Source: an uncultured bacterium
GTDB lineage: Bacteria > Actinomycetota > Coriobacteriia > Coriobacteriales > Coriobacteriaceae
DNA: 29,824 nucleotides
Reading direction: 5' to 3'
Assembly: GCA_905215115.1 (NCBI GenBank)
Contig: CAJMOP010000013.1
Span: 1 to 29,824 of the forward strand
Within the stretch, counting starts at the first letter, position 1. Each line of letters begins with the position of its first letter. Shown in pieces: positions 19,220 through 25,931 of this stretch. The position numbers were made by a program, and so were the translations under genes. The notes beneath the pieces were generated by a model. That model was given only the letters and a program-made list of their open reading frames with translations, had not been told where the DNA came from and searched no databases.

Positions 19220-20559
19220 TCGACCGCCGCGCCCAGCGCGATAATTCAATTTCAATCTTTCGTATCATCGCCGTTGTCTGCGCCGTTTGCGTGTTGGCGT
19301 ACTTTATCTTTGCCCTGGCGACTGGCATTGAGCCGATTGCCACGGTGATTGCCTGTGCGTTGCTGTGCATCTTCCTGTGCATCTTTATCTTTTTGACGCT
19401 CAATCCCGATTCGGTACGCTCCCAGTACACCGAGGAGACGCTCTCGGTTGCCTCGGCCATGCTCGAGGACATTAAGGGCGGCCTGACGCAGGAATCGGCA
19501 CTTTTGGTGTGCCGGCGTATCCTGCCCGAGACACGTGCCATGACCGTTGCCATCACCGATGAGGGCAACGTGCTGGCCTGCGCGGGCGAGTTCGAGGAAA
19601 AGCTGCTGCCCGATTCGCCCATCCACACGCTTGCCACGCGCTACGTCATTGAGCACGGCATCGTGCAGTCGTTCAACCGCGTGGTGGACGTGGTGGGTTC
19701 GGATGGCTCGCACAACCATGTTCCCGCCGGTATCATCGCGCCCATCAAGGTGGGCGACCGCACCGTCGGCACGCTCAAGTTCTACTACAAGACTCCGCGT
19801 GCCGTCGACCGTACCCAGTATGCGCTCGCCTCGGGTTTTGCCGAGATCCTGTCCACGCAGCTCGCCATCCACGAGCTCGAGGTGCAAAAGGAGCTCACGG
19901 CCCGTGCCGAGGTTCGTGCCCTACAAGCGCAGATCAATCCGCACTTTCTGTTCAACACGCTCAACACTATCGCGTCGTTTACGCGCACCGATCCGCTGCG
20001 TGCCCGCGAGCTGCTGCGCGAGTTCTCCTCGTTCTATCGCGCCACGCTCGACAACTCGGGGTCGCTTATCCCGGTCTCGCGCGAGGTTGCCCAGACCAAG
20101 CGCTACCTGACGTTTGAGAAGGCGCGCTTTGGCGAGGACCGCGTACTGGCGACCTTCGATGTCTCCGAGGATGTCGAGGACACGTTGGTCCCGGCCTTTG
20201 TAATCCAGCCCATCGTCGAGAACGCCGTGCGGCATGGCATGGGCGATGACGATGCCCTGCGGATCGACGTGACCGTCCATCAAGACGGCGACGACGCAAT
20301 CCTGATTGCCGTAGCCGACAACGGCGTGGGCATGGACGAGGGCACCGCCGCCAGGCTGTTTGATGAGCGCTCCGCCCGCCCCGATGCCAGTTCCCCGCAA
20401 GGCGGCGGCGCCGGTGTGGCCATGCACAATATTTCTGAGCGCATCCATCGCTTTTATGGACCGCACTCTTATACGCGCGTCGAATCGGCGCCGGGCAAGG
20501 GCACCAAAGTGCTCCTGCACCTTGATTTGTCAGAGAGCATCTTTGACATTCAAGAGTAA
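19216..20559 (+). CDS. LytS-type sensor histidine kinase (second copy)
   Basis: The 447-residue protein has two membrane segments at about 13-33 and 40-62, a GAF-like region (about 72-215), the His_kinase domain with H243 in INPHFLFNT, and an HATPase domain with PIVENAVRHG, ADNGVGMDE and GGGAGVAMHNI. It is a paralogue of the first kinase, with the same domain order and similar text around LASGFAEILSTQLA. It should phosphorylate the LytTR regulator that follows. The ATG lies in the TGA of the glycosyltransferase gene (overlap 19216-19219), with CTGGAGGGGG as ribosome binding site. The sensed signal is unknown. Confidence 0.93.
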   Translation: MIDRRAQRDNSISIFRIIAVVCAVCVLAYFIFALATGIEPIATVIACALLCIFLCIFIFLTLNPDSVRSQYTEETLSVASAMLEDIKGGLTQESALLVCRRILPETRAMTVAITDEGNVLACAGEFEEKLLPDSPIHTLATRYVIEHGIVQSFNRVVDVVGSDGSHNHVPAGIIAPIKVGDRTVGTLKFYYKTPRAVDRTQYALASGFAEILSTQLAIHELEVQKELTARAEVRALQAQINPHFLFNTLNTIASFTRTDPLRARELLREFSSFYRATLDNSGSLIPVSREVAQTKRYLTFEKARFGEDRVLATFDVSEDVEDTLVPAFVIQPIVENAVRHGMGDDDALRIDVTVHQDGDDAILIAVADNGVGMDEGTAARLFDERSARPDASSPQGGGAGVAMHNISERIHRFYGPHSYTRVESAPGKGTKVLLHLDLSESIFDIQE

Positions 20560-20631
20560 AATAAAAGGCTATGGGCTCAACGCCAAGCGGCGGATGCCCG
20601 GCGTAGTTTGTTGACGAAAGGTTTAATCCCT

Positions 20632-21348
20632 ATGCTGCGTGCGATGATTGTGGATGATGAGGCCCCGGCCCGTTCGGAACTTCGCTTCTTGCTCGAGCAG
20701 ACGGGCAAGATCGGCACGATCACTGAGGCGTCGAGCGTCCGCTCCGCCATTGAGATGTTGATGGAAAGCCGCGTCGATGTCGTATTTCTCGATATCTCGA
20801 TGCCCGGTGCTTCTGGTCTGCAGCTTGCCGAGGCACTGCATAAGCTTAAGAATCCGCCGGCGATCGTGTTTGTGACCGCGTATAGCGATCATGCCGTCGA
20901 GGCGTTCGACGTAGATGCCGTCGATTACCTAATGAAGCCGGTTGAGGAGGCACGCCTGGATCGCGCGATCGAGAAGGTCATGCAGCGCGCCAAGCCCGTC
21001 ACGGACAGCAAGGCCACCATCGAGCGCATTCCGGTGGAAAAGGGCGGCCGTAAGGTCCTCATTCCCGTGGATGACATTCGCTTCATCATGGCCAAGGACG
21101 ATTACTCCTGTATCTATACCGTCGATGATCGTTTTCTATCGACGACTTCGCTGGCGCAGTTCGAGGCCAAGCTTTGCGACTTTGGCTTCTTTCGCGTTCA
21201 TCGCCGCTATATCGTCAACTTGGCGTGCGTCACAGATGTCGAGACGGTGCCCTCGGGCGCTATCCAACTGGGCATTACGGGCGTCGACGAACGCGTGCCG
21301 GTCTCGCGCCGCCGCGTTGTGCCGCTCAAGAAGGCCCTGAGCCTCTAG
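20632..21348 (+). CDS. LytTR-family response regulator (second copy)
   Basis: The 238-residue protein has a receiver domain with DDE at 8-10, phospho-acceptor D54 in FLDISMPG, FVTAYSDHA and YLMKPVEE, followed by a LytTR DNA-binding domain (about 130-238) with FFRVHRRYIVNL and VPVSRRRVVPL. It is the probable partner of the kinase that ends 72 bases upstream, and a paralogue of the regulator at 14726-15460. Start ATG 20632 has GAAAGG about 10 bases upstream; starting 24 bases earlier would add eight non-family residues. A terminator follows directly, so the transcript is glycosyltransferase, kinase, regulator. Confidence 0.94.
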   Translation: MLRAMIVDDEAPARSELRFLLEQTGKIGTITEASSVRSAIEMLMESRVDVVFLDISMPGASGLQLAEALHKLKNPPAIVFVTAYSDHAVEAFDVDAVDYLMKPVEEARLDRAIEKVMQRAKPVTDSKATIERIPVEKGGRKVLIPVDDIRFIMAKDDYSCIYTVDDRFLSTTSLAQFEAKLCDFGFFRVHRRYIVNLACVTDVETVPSGAIQLGITGVDERVPVSRRRVVPLKKALSL

Positions 21349-21355
21349 CACACTG

Positions 21356-21403
21356 GCCCCGCAGCCCTGTAGACCAATTGTCTGCGGAGCCGTGGGGCTT
21401 TTT
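21356..21403 (+). terminator. Terminator after the second regulator
   Basis: GCCCC (21356-21360) pairs with GGGGC (21394-21398), with further CCGCAG/CTGCGG pairing inside as an alternative, and is followed by TTTTT. It lies between the regulator stop and the start of the phosphodiesterase gene. Confidence 0.65.
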
Positions 21404-21439
21404 GTATATACGCCGAATCGGTTTTGCAGAAGGGATCTC

Positions 21440-21907
21440 ATGAACAGTGCAGGCGCCAAGCGCATCGACATCATCTCGGACACCCACGGCTATCTTTCGC
21501 CCGCGCTTCTGGACGAGCTCAAGGGCGCAGATCTAATCATCCACGCCGGAGACCTCACGTCAGAGATGGATTACGAGCATCTATGCACCATCGCCCCCGT
21601 GCGAGCGGTCCTAGGCAACAACGACTACTACCGCGACTACGGCCCGGATGTAGACCGTCTGGCCCTCTTTACCTACGAAGGCCTCAAATTCGCCGTAGCC
21701 CACTACCGTGAAGACCTGCCCGTGGGATCCGTAGACGTAGCCATCAACGGTCACACCCACGTAACCAAAGAAGCCCAAGTAGGCCGCTGCCTGGTCCTCA
21801 ATCCCGGCAGCGCCAGCTACCCCAGAGGCAGCCGAGGCCCCACCATGGCCAGAATGCTCGTCAAAGACGGCCATGTCATAAGCACCAAATTTATTGACTT
21901 AGAGTAA
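21440..21907 (+). CDS. YfcE/MJ0936-type metallophosphodiesterase
   Basis: The 155-residue protein carries the calcineurin-like phosphoesterase motifs in order: SDTHG (13-17), HAGD (35-38), GNND (59-62), AHY around H88, and GHTH (104-107), then NPGSAS. These bind two metal ions. Family members hydrolyse model phosphodiesters; the natural substrate is uncertain. It is cytoplasmic. Start ATG 21440 follows AGAAGGGAT; the frame stays open upstream through the terminator of the previous gene, which is not plausible as coding. From about residue 68 onward the codons shift to GTA, AAA, CCA, AGA and CGA, unlike the first half and unlike neighbours. A bidirectional terminator follows. Confidence 0.9.
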   Translation: MNSAGAKRIDIISDTHGYLSPALLDELKGADLIIHAGDLTSEMDYEHLCTIAPVRAVLGNNDYYRDYGPDVDRLALFTYEGLKFAVAHYREDLPVGSVDVAINGHTHVTKEAQVGRCLVLNPGSASYPRGSRGPTMARMLVKDGHVISTKFIDLE

Positions 21908-21914
21908 CCGCAAC

Positions 21915-21949
21915 AAAAACGGGGGATGCAGATCGCATCCCCCGTTTTT
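21915..21949. terminator. Bidirectional intrinsic terminator
   Basis: AAAAACGGGGGATGC (21915-21929) pairs perfectly with GCATCCCCCGTTTTT (21935-21949) around a 5-base loop. It has a T-run on both strands. Confidence 0.9.
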
Positions 21950-22062
21950 CTTTGAGCCAAAGGCCGAAGTTCAACAAGACCATCAGACAACCCCGCCGAG
22001 GAGAACGGGGACCTCGAGCCGCGAAGCGGCGAGCAACAAAGTCTTCGAACAAAGTGACGGCA

Positions 22063-22205
22063 GGGAGGGTCTCCGGGGCCGGGGGCGGGGGTTAAGTTTG
22101 TCGCGAGTTCCGCACGCAAAGGAAAGCACTTAATGTGCTTTCCGTCTTGCGCAGGACTGTAGAGCAGCAAACTTAACCCCCGCCCCCGGCCCCGGAGACC
22201 CTCCC
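22063..22205. repeat. 143-bp nested palindrome with perfect 38-bp arms
   Basis: The left arm (22063-22100, beginning GGGAGGGTCTCC and ending TTAAGTTTG) is the exact reverse complement of the right arm (22168-22205). The 67-base centre holds another perfect hairpin, GGAAAGCAC-TTAAT-GTGCTTTCC (22121-22143), and partly pairing sequence around it. A smaller hairpin, GCCGC-GAA-GCGGC, lies just to the left near 22018-22030. No gene frame or T-run fits it. It fills most of the gene-free stretch 21950-22237 before the tRNA promoter; the rest shows nothing else. Confidence 0.9.
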
Positions 22206-22237
22206 GGATGGCCCCAAAAATTTTTTCAAAAAAGTTG

Positions 22238-22267
22238 TTGCGCGCCGGACAGACTTCTGTGTATACT
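22238..22267 (+). promoter_or_regulatory. Promoter of tRNA-Asp
   Basis: TTGCGC (22238-22243) and TATACT (22262-22267) are 18 bases apart. An A/T tract (aaaaattttttcaaaaaa, 22216-22233) just upstream looks like an UP element, as is usual for stable RNA promoters. The start point would be about 40 bases before the tRNA. Confidence 0.7.
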
Positions 22268-22313
22268 AATCCCCGCAGCGCACGCGAGCGGAAACAAACG
22301 CGAACGACTGCCT

Positions 22314-22391
<78 letters not shown>

Positions 22392-22400
22392 ACGCAATTA

Positions 22401-22427
22401 AAGCCACGTCTTCGGACGTGGCTTTTT
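22401..22427 (+). terminator. Terminator after tRNA-Asp
   Basis: AAGCCACGTC-TTCG-GACGTGGCTT is a 10-bp stem with a UUCG tetraloop, followed by TTT, ten bases after the tRNA. Confidence 0.92.
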
Positions 22428-22546
22428 GCGTTTGATAGGACCTCGATCCCATCGGCTCCTTTCGCCCAGAAGCAAATCCTTCCAATTCCCGGACAAGTTC
22501 CGTTTGAGACATGTGTTCAAACAAGGCGTTTGTTGCGCAACACCAG

Positions 22547-22575
22547 TTCAACGAAGCAGGGGGTTAGGTTATACT
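22547..22575 (+). promoter_or_regulatory. Putative promoter of the Rrf2 gene with a long leader
   Basis: TTCAAC (22547-22552) and TATACT (22570-22575) have a 17-base spacer. A leader of about 150 bases would follow before ATG 22735; it contains AGCTCG-TT-CGAGCT near 22700, within GGAGC/GCTCC pairing. The related sequences TACTGAATTGCACTGTGGG and GGCATTCAGTGGG in the leader partly oppose each other. From 22428 to 22546 I see no feature. Confidence 0.45.
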
Positions 22576-22734
22576 GAATTGCACTGTGGGCCGTTTTTGA
22601 TGCAAGAGGCTTCAAACACGGCATTCAGTGGGCACCCGTTTTGCTATTTGGGCGTCCATACGGTCATTGGCGTCTCGACGTAAGCTCGGCCCCGGAGCTC
22701 GTTCGAGCTGCTCCTATTCCTTGAAAGGGGAAAA

Positions 22735-23220
22735 ATGGACATATCGAGGAAGACTGATTACGCCCTTCGCATGCTCGCGATGCTTGCCGAGGACCCGGAG
22801 CGTCTGCTTTCTGTTCGCACCGCCGCCGAAGAGGTCAATGTCCCGTATTCGTTTGCCCGTCCAATCCAGCATGGTTTGGTTCAGGCCGGTATTGTGGAGA
22901 GCCTGCGTGGCGTCCATGGCGGCATGCGTCTTAAGGTCAGCCCCGACGATGTCACCATCCGCCAGGTCGTTGAGGCCGTTCAGGGCCCCATGGTCATGAA
23001 CGATTGCACCGCGCCCGATGGCGACTGCGCACGCATGGGCACGTGCTGCTATCATCCTCTGTGGGCCGGAGCTCAAGCGTTGATGCGCGACTACCTCGAT
23101 TCCGTTTCGCTGGGCGATATCGTCGCTCACCGCCAGTTCCCGGCCGTCGATTCCAAGTTCGCCGACCGCGATGCGTTTCCCGAGTACGCCACCTGTACGT
23201 GCGCTTGCCGGGAGGAATAG
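22735..23220 (+). CDS. Rrf2-family transcriptional regulator with Cys cluster
   Basis: The 161-residue protein starts MDISRKTDYALRMLAMLA, the typical first helix of Rrf2 winged-helix regulators, and has the wing motif SLRGVHGG at 56-63. C91, C98 and C104 (C-x6-C-x5-C), with a further C105, match the Fe-S ligand region of IscR/NsrR-type members, so it probably senses iron-sulfur status, redox state or NO. A second Cys group, C154, C156 and C158, sits at the very C-terminus and is unusual. Start ATG 22735 follows GAAAGGGG. It is 21 bases upstream of the MutY-like gene and likely co-transcribed; autoregulation is typical for the family but not shown here. Confidence 0.9.
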   Translation: MDISRKTDYALRMLAMLAEDPERLLSVRTAAEEVNVPYSFARPIQHGLVQAGIVESLRGVHGGMRLKVSPDDVTIRQVVEAVQGPMVMNDCTAPDGDCARMGTCCYHPLWAGAQALMRDYLDSVSLGDIVAHRQFPAVDSKFADRDAFPEYATCTCACREE

Positions 23221-23241
23221 CGCCGCATAAGGAGCATAGCC

Positions 23242-24147
23242 ATGATTCAGGACCCCTTTCGTTCGATGATTCGTTCGGAAGGGGTCCTGCGTTATCGCGA
23301 CCTTCCGTGGCGCCGCACGCGCGACCCGTACATTATTTGGCTTTCCGAGGTTATGCTGCAGCAAACGCAGGTGCCGCGTGTGGAGACGCGTATGCCCGCG
23401 TGGCTCGATCGATTTCCAACCGTGCAGGCGCTTGCCCAGGCCGCGCCTTCCGATGTTTTGGACGCTTGGCAGGGGATGGGCTACAACCGACGCGCCCTGG
23501 CGCTCCACAAGGCCGCTCAGCGTGTTGTAGAGGACTGGGACGGGAAGTTTCCACGTGAGACGCGCGACCTGGTCGCCCTGCCCGGTATTGGCCCGGCGAC
23601 GGCGCAGGGCATCCGATCGTTTGCGTTCGATCTACCGGGTGTGTATCTGGAGACCAACGTGCGCACGGTCTTTCTGCATCATTTCTTTCCCGATGTGCCG
23701 GCCGTTCCCGATCGCGAGCTGGTGCCGCTGATTCAGGCCGCCTGTCCGGCGGCTCCCGGCGCGACGGCGGATGAGATCGCTCCCTTTGCCGTGCCGCTCG
23801 ATGATGCCGACACACCGCGCGCATGGTATTACGCGCTGCTGGATTATGGCGCGTATCTTAAGAAGACGCTGCCCAATCCGTCCAGGCGCTCGGCGAGCTA
23901 TAGCCGTCAGTCCAAGTTTGAGGGCTCGCGCCGTCAAAAGCGCGCCCACATCGTGCGCATGCTGCTGGCAGCGCGCGGTGGGCAGCCGGCGGGTATTACG
24001 CTCGATGAAGCCGTTGCAGGCGTTAACGAGATGGAGGCGGCAGCCGGCCGAGAGCCGGTCGAGCGCGAGCTGGTCGCGAGCATTCTGACCGATCTGGAGC
24101 GCGAGGGCTTCTGCCGCTCCGAGGGCGATCGTTGGCTGAGCGTATAG
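23242..24147 (+). CDS. MutY-like HhH-GPD DNA glycosylase lacking the Fe-S motif
   Basis: The 301-residue protein has the HhH-GPD core: catalytic-type E36 in SEVMLQQTQV, GMGYNRRA near 78-85, the hairpin LPGIGPATA at 113-121 and VYLETNVRTVF at 134-144. In typical MutY and Nth proteins the last motif has Asp where this one has E137. The C-x6-C-x2-C-x5-C iron-sulfur loop is absent; only two isolated Cys are present. The usual NUDIX-like 8-oxoG recognition domain is also missing; a short winged-helix-like tail (about 245-301) replaces it. It is therefore a base-excision repair glycosylase, related to MutY, whose target base is uncertain. Start ATG 23242 has AAGGAG upstream. It shares an operon with the Rrf2 regulator. 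Confidence 0.85.
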   Translation: MIQDPFRSMIRSEGVLRYRDLPWRRTRDPYIIWLSEVMLQQTQVPRVETRMPAWLDRFPTVQALAQAAPSDVLDAWQGMGYNRRALALHKAAQRVVEDWDGKFPRETRDLVALPGIGPATAQGIRSFAFDLPGVYLETNVRTVFLHHFFPDVPAVPDRELVPLIQAACPAAPGATADEIAPFAVPLDDADTPRAWYYALLDYGAYLKKTLPNPSRRSASYSRQSKFEGSRRQKRAHIVRMLLAARGGQPAGITLDEAVAGVNEMEAAAGREPVERELVASILTDLEREGFCRSEGDRWLSV

Positions 24148-24158
24148 CTCGCCCGAAT

Positions 24159-24187
24159 TTGAAGAACAGGATTGTAAGGTTTAGATT
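24159..24187 (+). promoter_or_regulatory. Putative rubrerythrin promoter
   Basis: TTGAAG (24159-24164) and TAGATT (24182-24187) are separated by 17 bases, 75 bases before the rubrerythrin start. No PerR- or Fur-like palindrome is evident. Confidence 0.45.
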
Positions 24188-24262
24188 CTCGGCATGAGGG
24201 CATCCTAAAGACAAGGGCCGCTCAAAGCCTATGGGCGGCATGTGTTGAAGGGAAGTACACCT

Positions 24263-24802
24263 ATGGATTTTGAGAACTCTCAAACCAAGAAGAACCTCGA
24301 GACCGCTTTTGCCGGTGAGTCCCAGGCGCACACCAAGTATCGCTACTACGCATCTAAGGCCAAGAAGGATGGCTACGTGCAGATCTCGAATATCTTTGCC
24401 GAGACCGCAGGCAACGAGTCCGAGCACGCCAAGCTGTGGTTTAAGTATCTGCACGACGGCGCCGTTCCCGACACCCTGGACAATCTGCGCGATGCCGCCG
24501 CGGGAGAGAACTACGAGTGGACCACGATGTACGACGAGTTTGCCAAGACCGCCGAGGAAGAGGGCTTTGCCGAGATCGCCGCGAAGTTCCGCGGCGTCGC
24601 TGCTGTCGAGAAGGCTCACGAGGAGCGCTACAACAAGCTTGTCGAGCGCATTGAGTCGGGCGAGGTGTTTGAGCGCGAGGGCGTAAAGGTGTGGAAGTGC
24701 CTGAACTGCGGGCACCTGCATGTGGGCGCCGAGGCACCCGAGGTGTGCCCGGTGTGCAACCATCCCAAGGCGTACTTTGAGGAGCAGGTGGTGAACTACT
24801 AG
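24263..24802 (+). CDS. rbr: Rubrerythrin
   Basis: The 179-residue protein reduces hydrogen peroxide in anaerobes with electrons from reduced rubredoxin or similar donors. The N-terminal ferritin-like di-iron domain has ETAFAGESQAH (13-23), AGNESEHAK (49-57), EEEGF and AAVEKAHEERY (113-123), which supply the Glu and His ligands. The C-terminal rubredoxin-like domain has C146-x2-C149 and C162-x2-C165. The length is normal for classical rubrerythrins. Start ATG 24263 gives the family N-terminus; GAAGGGAAG precedes it. It follows the Rrf2 and MutY-like genes and seems to have its own promoter, so it forms part of an oxidative stress group. Confidence 0.96.
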   Translation: MDFENSQTKKNLETAFAGESQAHTKYRYYASKAKKDGYVQISNIFAETAGNESEHAKLWFKYLHDGAVPDTLDNLRDAAAGENYEWTTMYDEFAKTAEEEGFAEIAAKFRGVAAVEKAHEERYNKLVERIESGEVFEREGVKVWKCLNCGHLHVGAEAPEVCPVCNHPKAYFEEQVVNY

Positions 24803-24825
24803 CGCTTGGCGCTGGCTGCTACGGA

Positions 24826-24907
24826 GCGCAGGGCGGGGAAATACCTTTCCCTCTCGCTCACGGCTCCGCAGGGTCGCGCGAGGCAAAGGTATTTCCCCGC
24901 CCTGCGC
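24826..24907. repeat. Nested palindrome, shared-core family, copy 1
   Basis: Arms of 23 bases (24826-24848 and 24885-24907) pair perfectly; the left arm begins GCGCAGGGCGGGG. They enclose a 36-base core (24849-24884), beginning CCCTCTCGCTCACGGCT and ending GTCGCGCGAGGC, which can itself pair (CCTCTCGC with GCGCGAGG). The same core, with one difference, is found in copy 2 at 25768-25853, where the arms are of different sequence. A shared flank (CGGAGCGC followed by A or G, then GGGC) overlaps the left end. Confidence 0.9.
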
Positions 24908-24960
24908 CCCGGCGTTGGGTCGTCGCGTGCTCGTTACTGAAAAGCTGATTAGAAGTTTGC

Positions 24961-24990
24961 GTGCCGCCCCTTTTGGGGCGGCACGTTTTT
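24961..24990. terminator. Intrinsic terminator
   Basis: GTGCCGCCCC-TTTT-GGGGCGGCAC followed by GTTTTTG. Nearly identical to the terminator at 25896-25924. It lies about 160 bases after the rubrerythrin stop, with the palindrome copy 1 between. Confidence 0.85.
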
Positions 24991-25038
24991 GTATGGGGGC
25001 AGTTGGGACCGTGCCGTTGCTTGGGGGTACACTGGGTA

Positions 25039-25713
25039 GTGTTTTTGTTGATTTGCTGCCTGATATGGGGTGTATTGGTTAAGGGTAAAAAGTCTCGGGC
25101 TCGGGTTGCTGCGGCGGGGACTCGTCTTGATCCTGAGCGTCGAGTTGTTGAGAGCAGCAAGGCTGAGCGTGCCGATAAGGAGAAAAAGGTCGGCGCACAT
25201 GCTCATCCTGAGTGGGCGCCTCACCTCAATACGGCTAGCGAGGATCTGACTGCTAAGTTGTTTACTCTGATCGAGGTTATCTTGGGCGTGGTGCCCGTGG
25301 TGGTCATTGGCTTGTTCTTGGCTTCGAAAGATGCCACGAGTGTCGATAAGCTCACCGATGTCTTTTCTCAGGACCCCTCGATGGTGGTTACGTTTATCTC
25401 TGCGTGCCTGCAGCCGTTTGTGGCGTACATGTTGTACATGATCTATCGCAAATACTGCGAGGGCGATGCGGGCTTTGCCGCCGGCAACCTGATCGGTCTT
25501 TTGTGCTCCGAGATTTTGCTGCTCAATATTCCCGGCGTTATCGGCATGGGCATCTTGTTGTGGCGCGTGTGGCGCAATGTTGCTCCGCATTTCGAGAGTT
25601 GGCTGTTTGAGCGCCGTGCAATGGGCGTGCTGGTCGACATCGCGGGCTCACTCGTGATCCTAGTCCTGGCGTTTATGTGTGCCACCGCAGCTCGAGGTCT
25701 CGCGGGCATGTAA
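25039..25713 (+). CDS. Small multi-pass membrane protein of unknown function
   Basis: About 224 residues. A possible N-terminal hydrophobic stretch (VFLLICCLIWGVLV) is followed by a charged segment of some 45 residues rich in Lys, Arg and Glu, then four membrane segments (LFTLIEVILGVVPVVVIGLFL, TFISACLQPFVAYMLYMIY, a Leu/Ile/Gly-rich pair, and VDIAGSLVILVLAFMC). I do not recognise a family. The start is uncertain: GTG 25039 lies 5 bases after a -10-like TACACT (25028-25033, preceded by GGGGG), which would make the mRNA essentially leaderless; TTG 25075 is the alternative. No ATG is usable. The gene sits between two copies of the palindrome/terminator module. Confidence 0.65.
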   Translation: MFLLICCLIWGVLVKGKKSRARVAAAGTRLDPERRVVESSKAERADKEKKVGAHAHPEWAPHLNTASEDLTAKLFTLIEVILGVVPVVVIGLFLASKDATSVDKLTDVFSQDPSMVVTFISACLQPFVAYMLYMIYRKYCEGDAGFAAGNLIGLLCSEILLLNIPGVIGMGILLWRVWRNVAPHFESWLFERRAMGVLVDIAGSLVILVLAFMCATAARGLAGM

Positions 25714-25767
25714 TCTGCTTTCGCCGACTGCGGAGCGCGGGGCAACTGCTGGCTTTACCGCTCTGGG

Positions 25768-25853
25768 CGTCAGGCCCGCGGCGTATCCCTTTCCCTCTCG
25801 CTCACGGCTGCGCAGGGTCGCGCGAGGCAAAGGCATACGCCGCGGGCCTGACG
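25768..25853. repeat. Nested palindrome, shared-core family, copy 2
   Basis: Arms of 25 bases (25768-25792 and 25829-25853) pair with one mismatch; the left arm begins CGTCAGGCCCGCGGCG. The 36-base core (25793-25828) differs from copy 1 by a single base (CTGCGC for CTCCGC). Apart from the innermost CTTT/AAAG and adjoining bases, the arms are unrelated to those of copy 1. The flank CGGAGCGCGGGGC is present about 35 bases to the left. Confidence 0.9.
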
Positions 25854-25895
25854 GCGCGGGCTTGCCAACGAGTTTTGGCTCATAGATTGGTTTGT

Positions 25896-25924
25896 GTGCC
25901 GCCCCTTTGGGGCGGCACTTTTTG
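25896..25924. terminator. Intrinsic terminator, near-duplicate of 24961-24990
   Basis: GTGCCGCCCC-TTT-GGGGCGGCAC followed by TTTTT. The 30 bases upstream (GCTCATAGATTGGTTTGTG) resemble those before the first copy (GCTGATTAGAAGTTTGCG), so the whole module from palindrome to terminator appears duplicated. Confidence 0.85.
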
Positions 25925-25931
25925 TGTGGGT

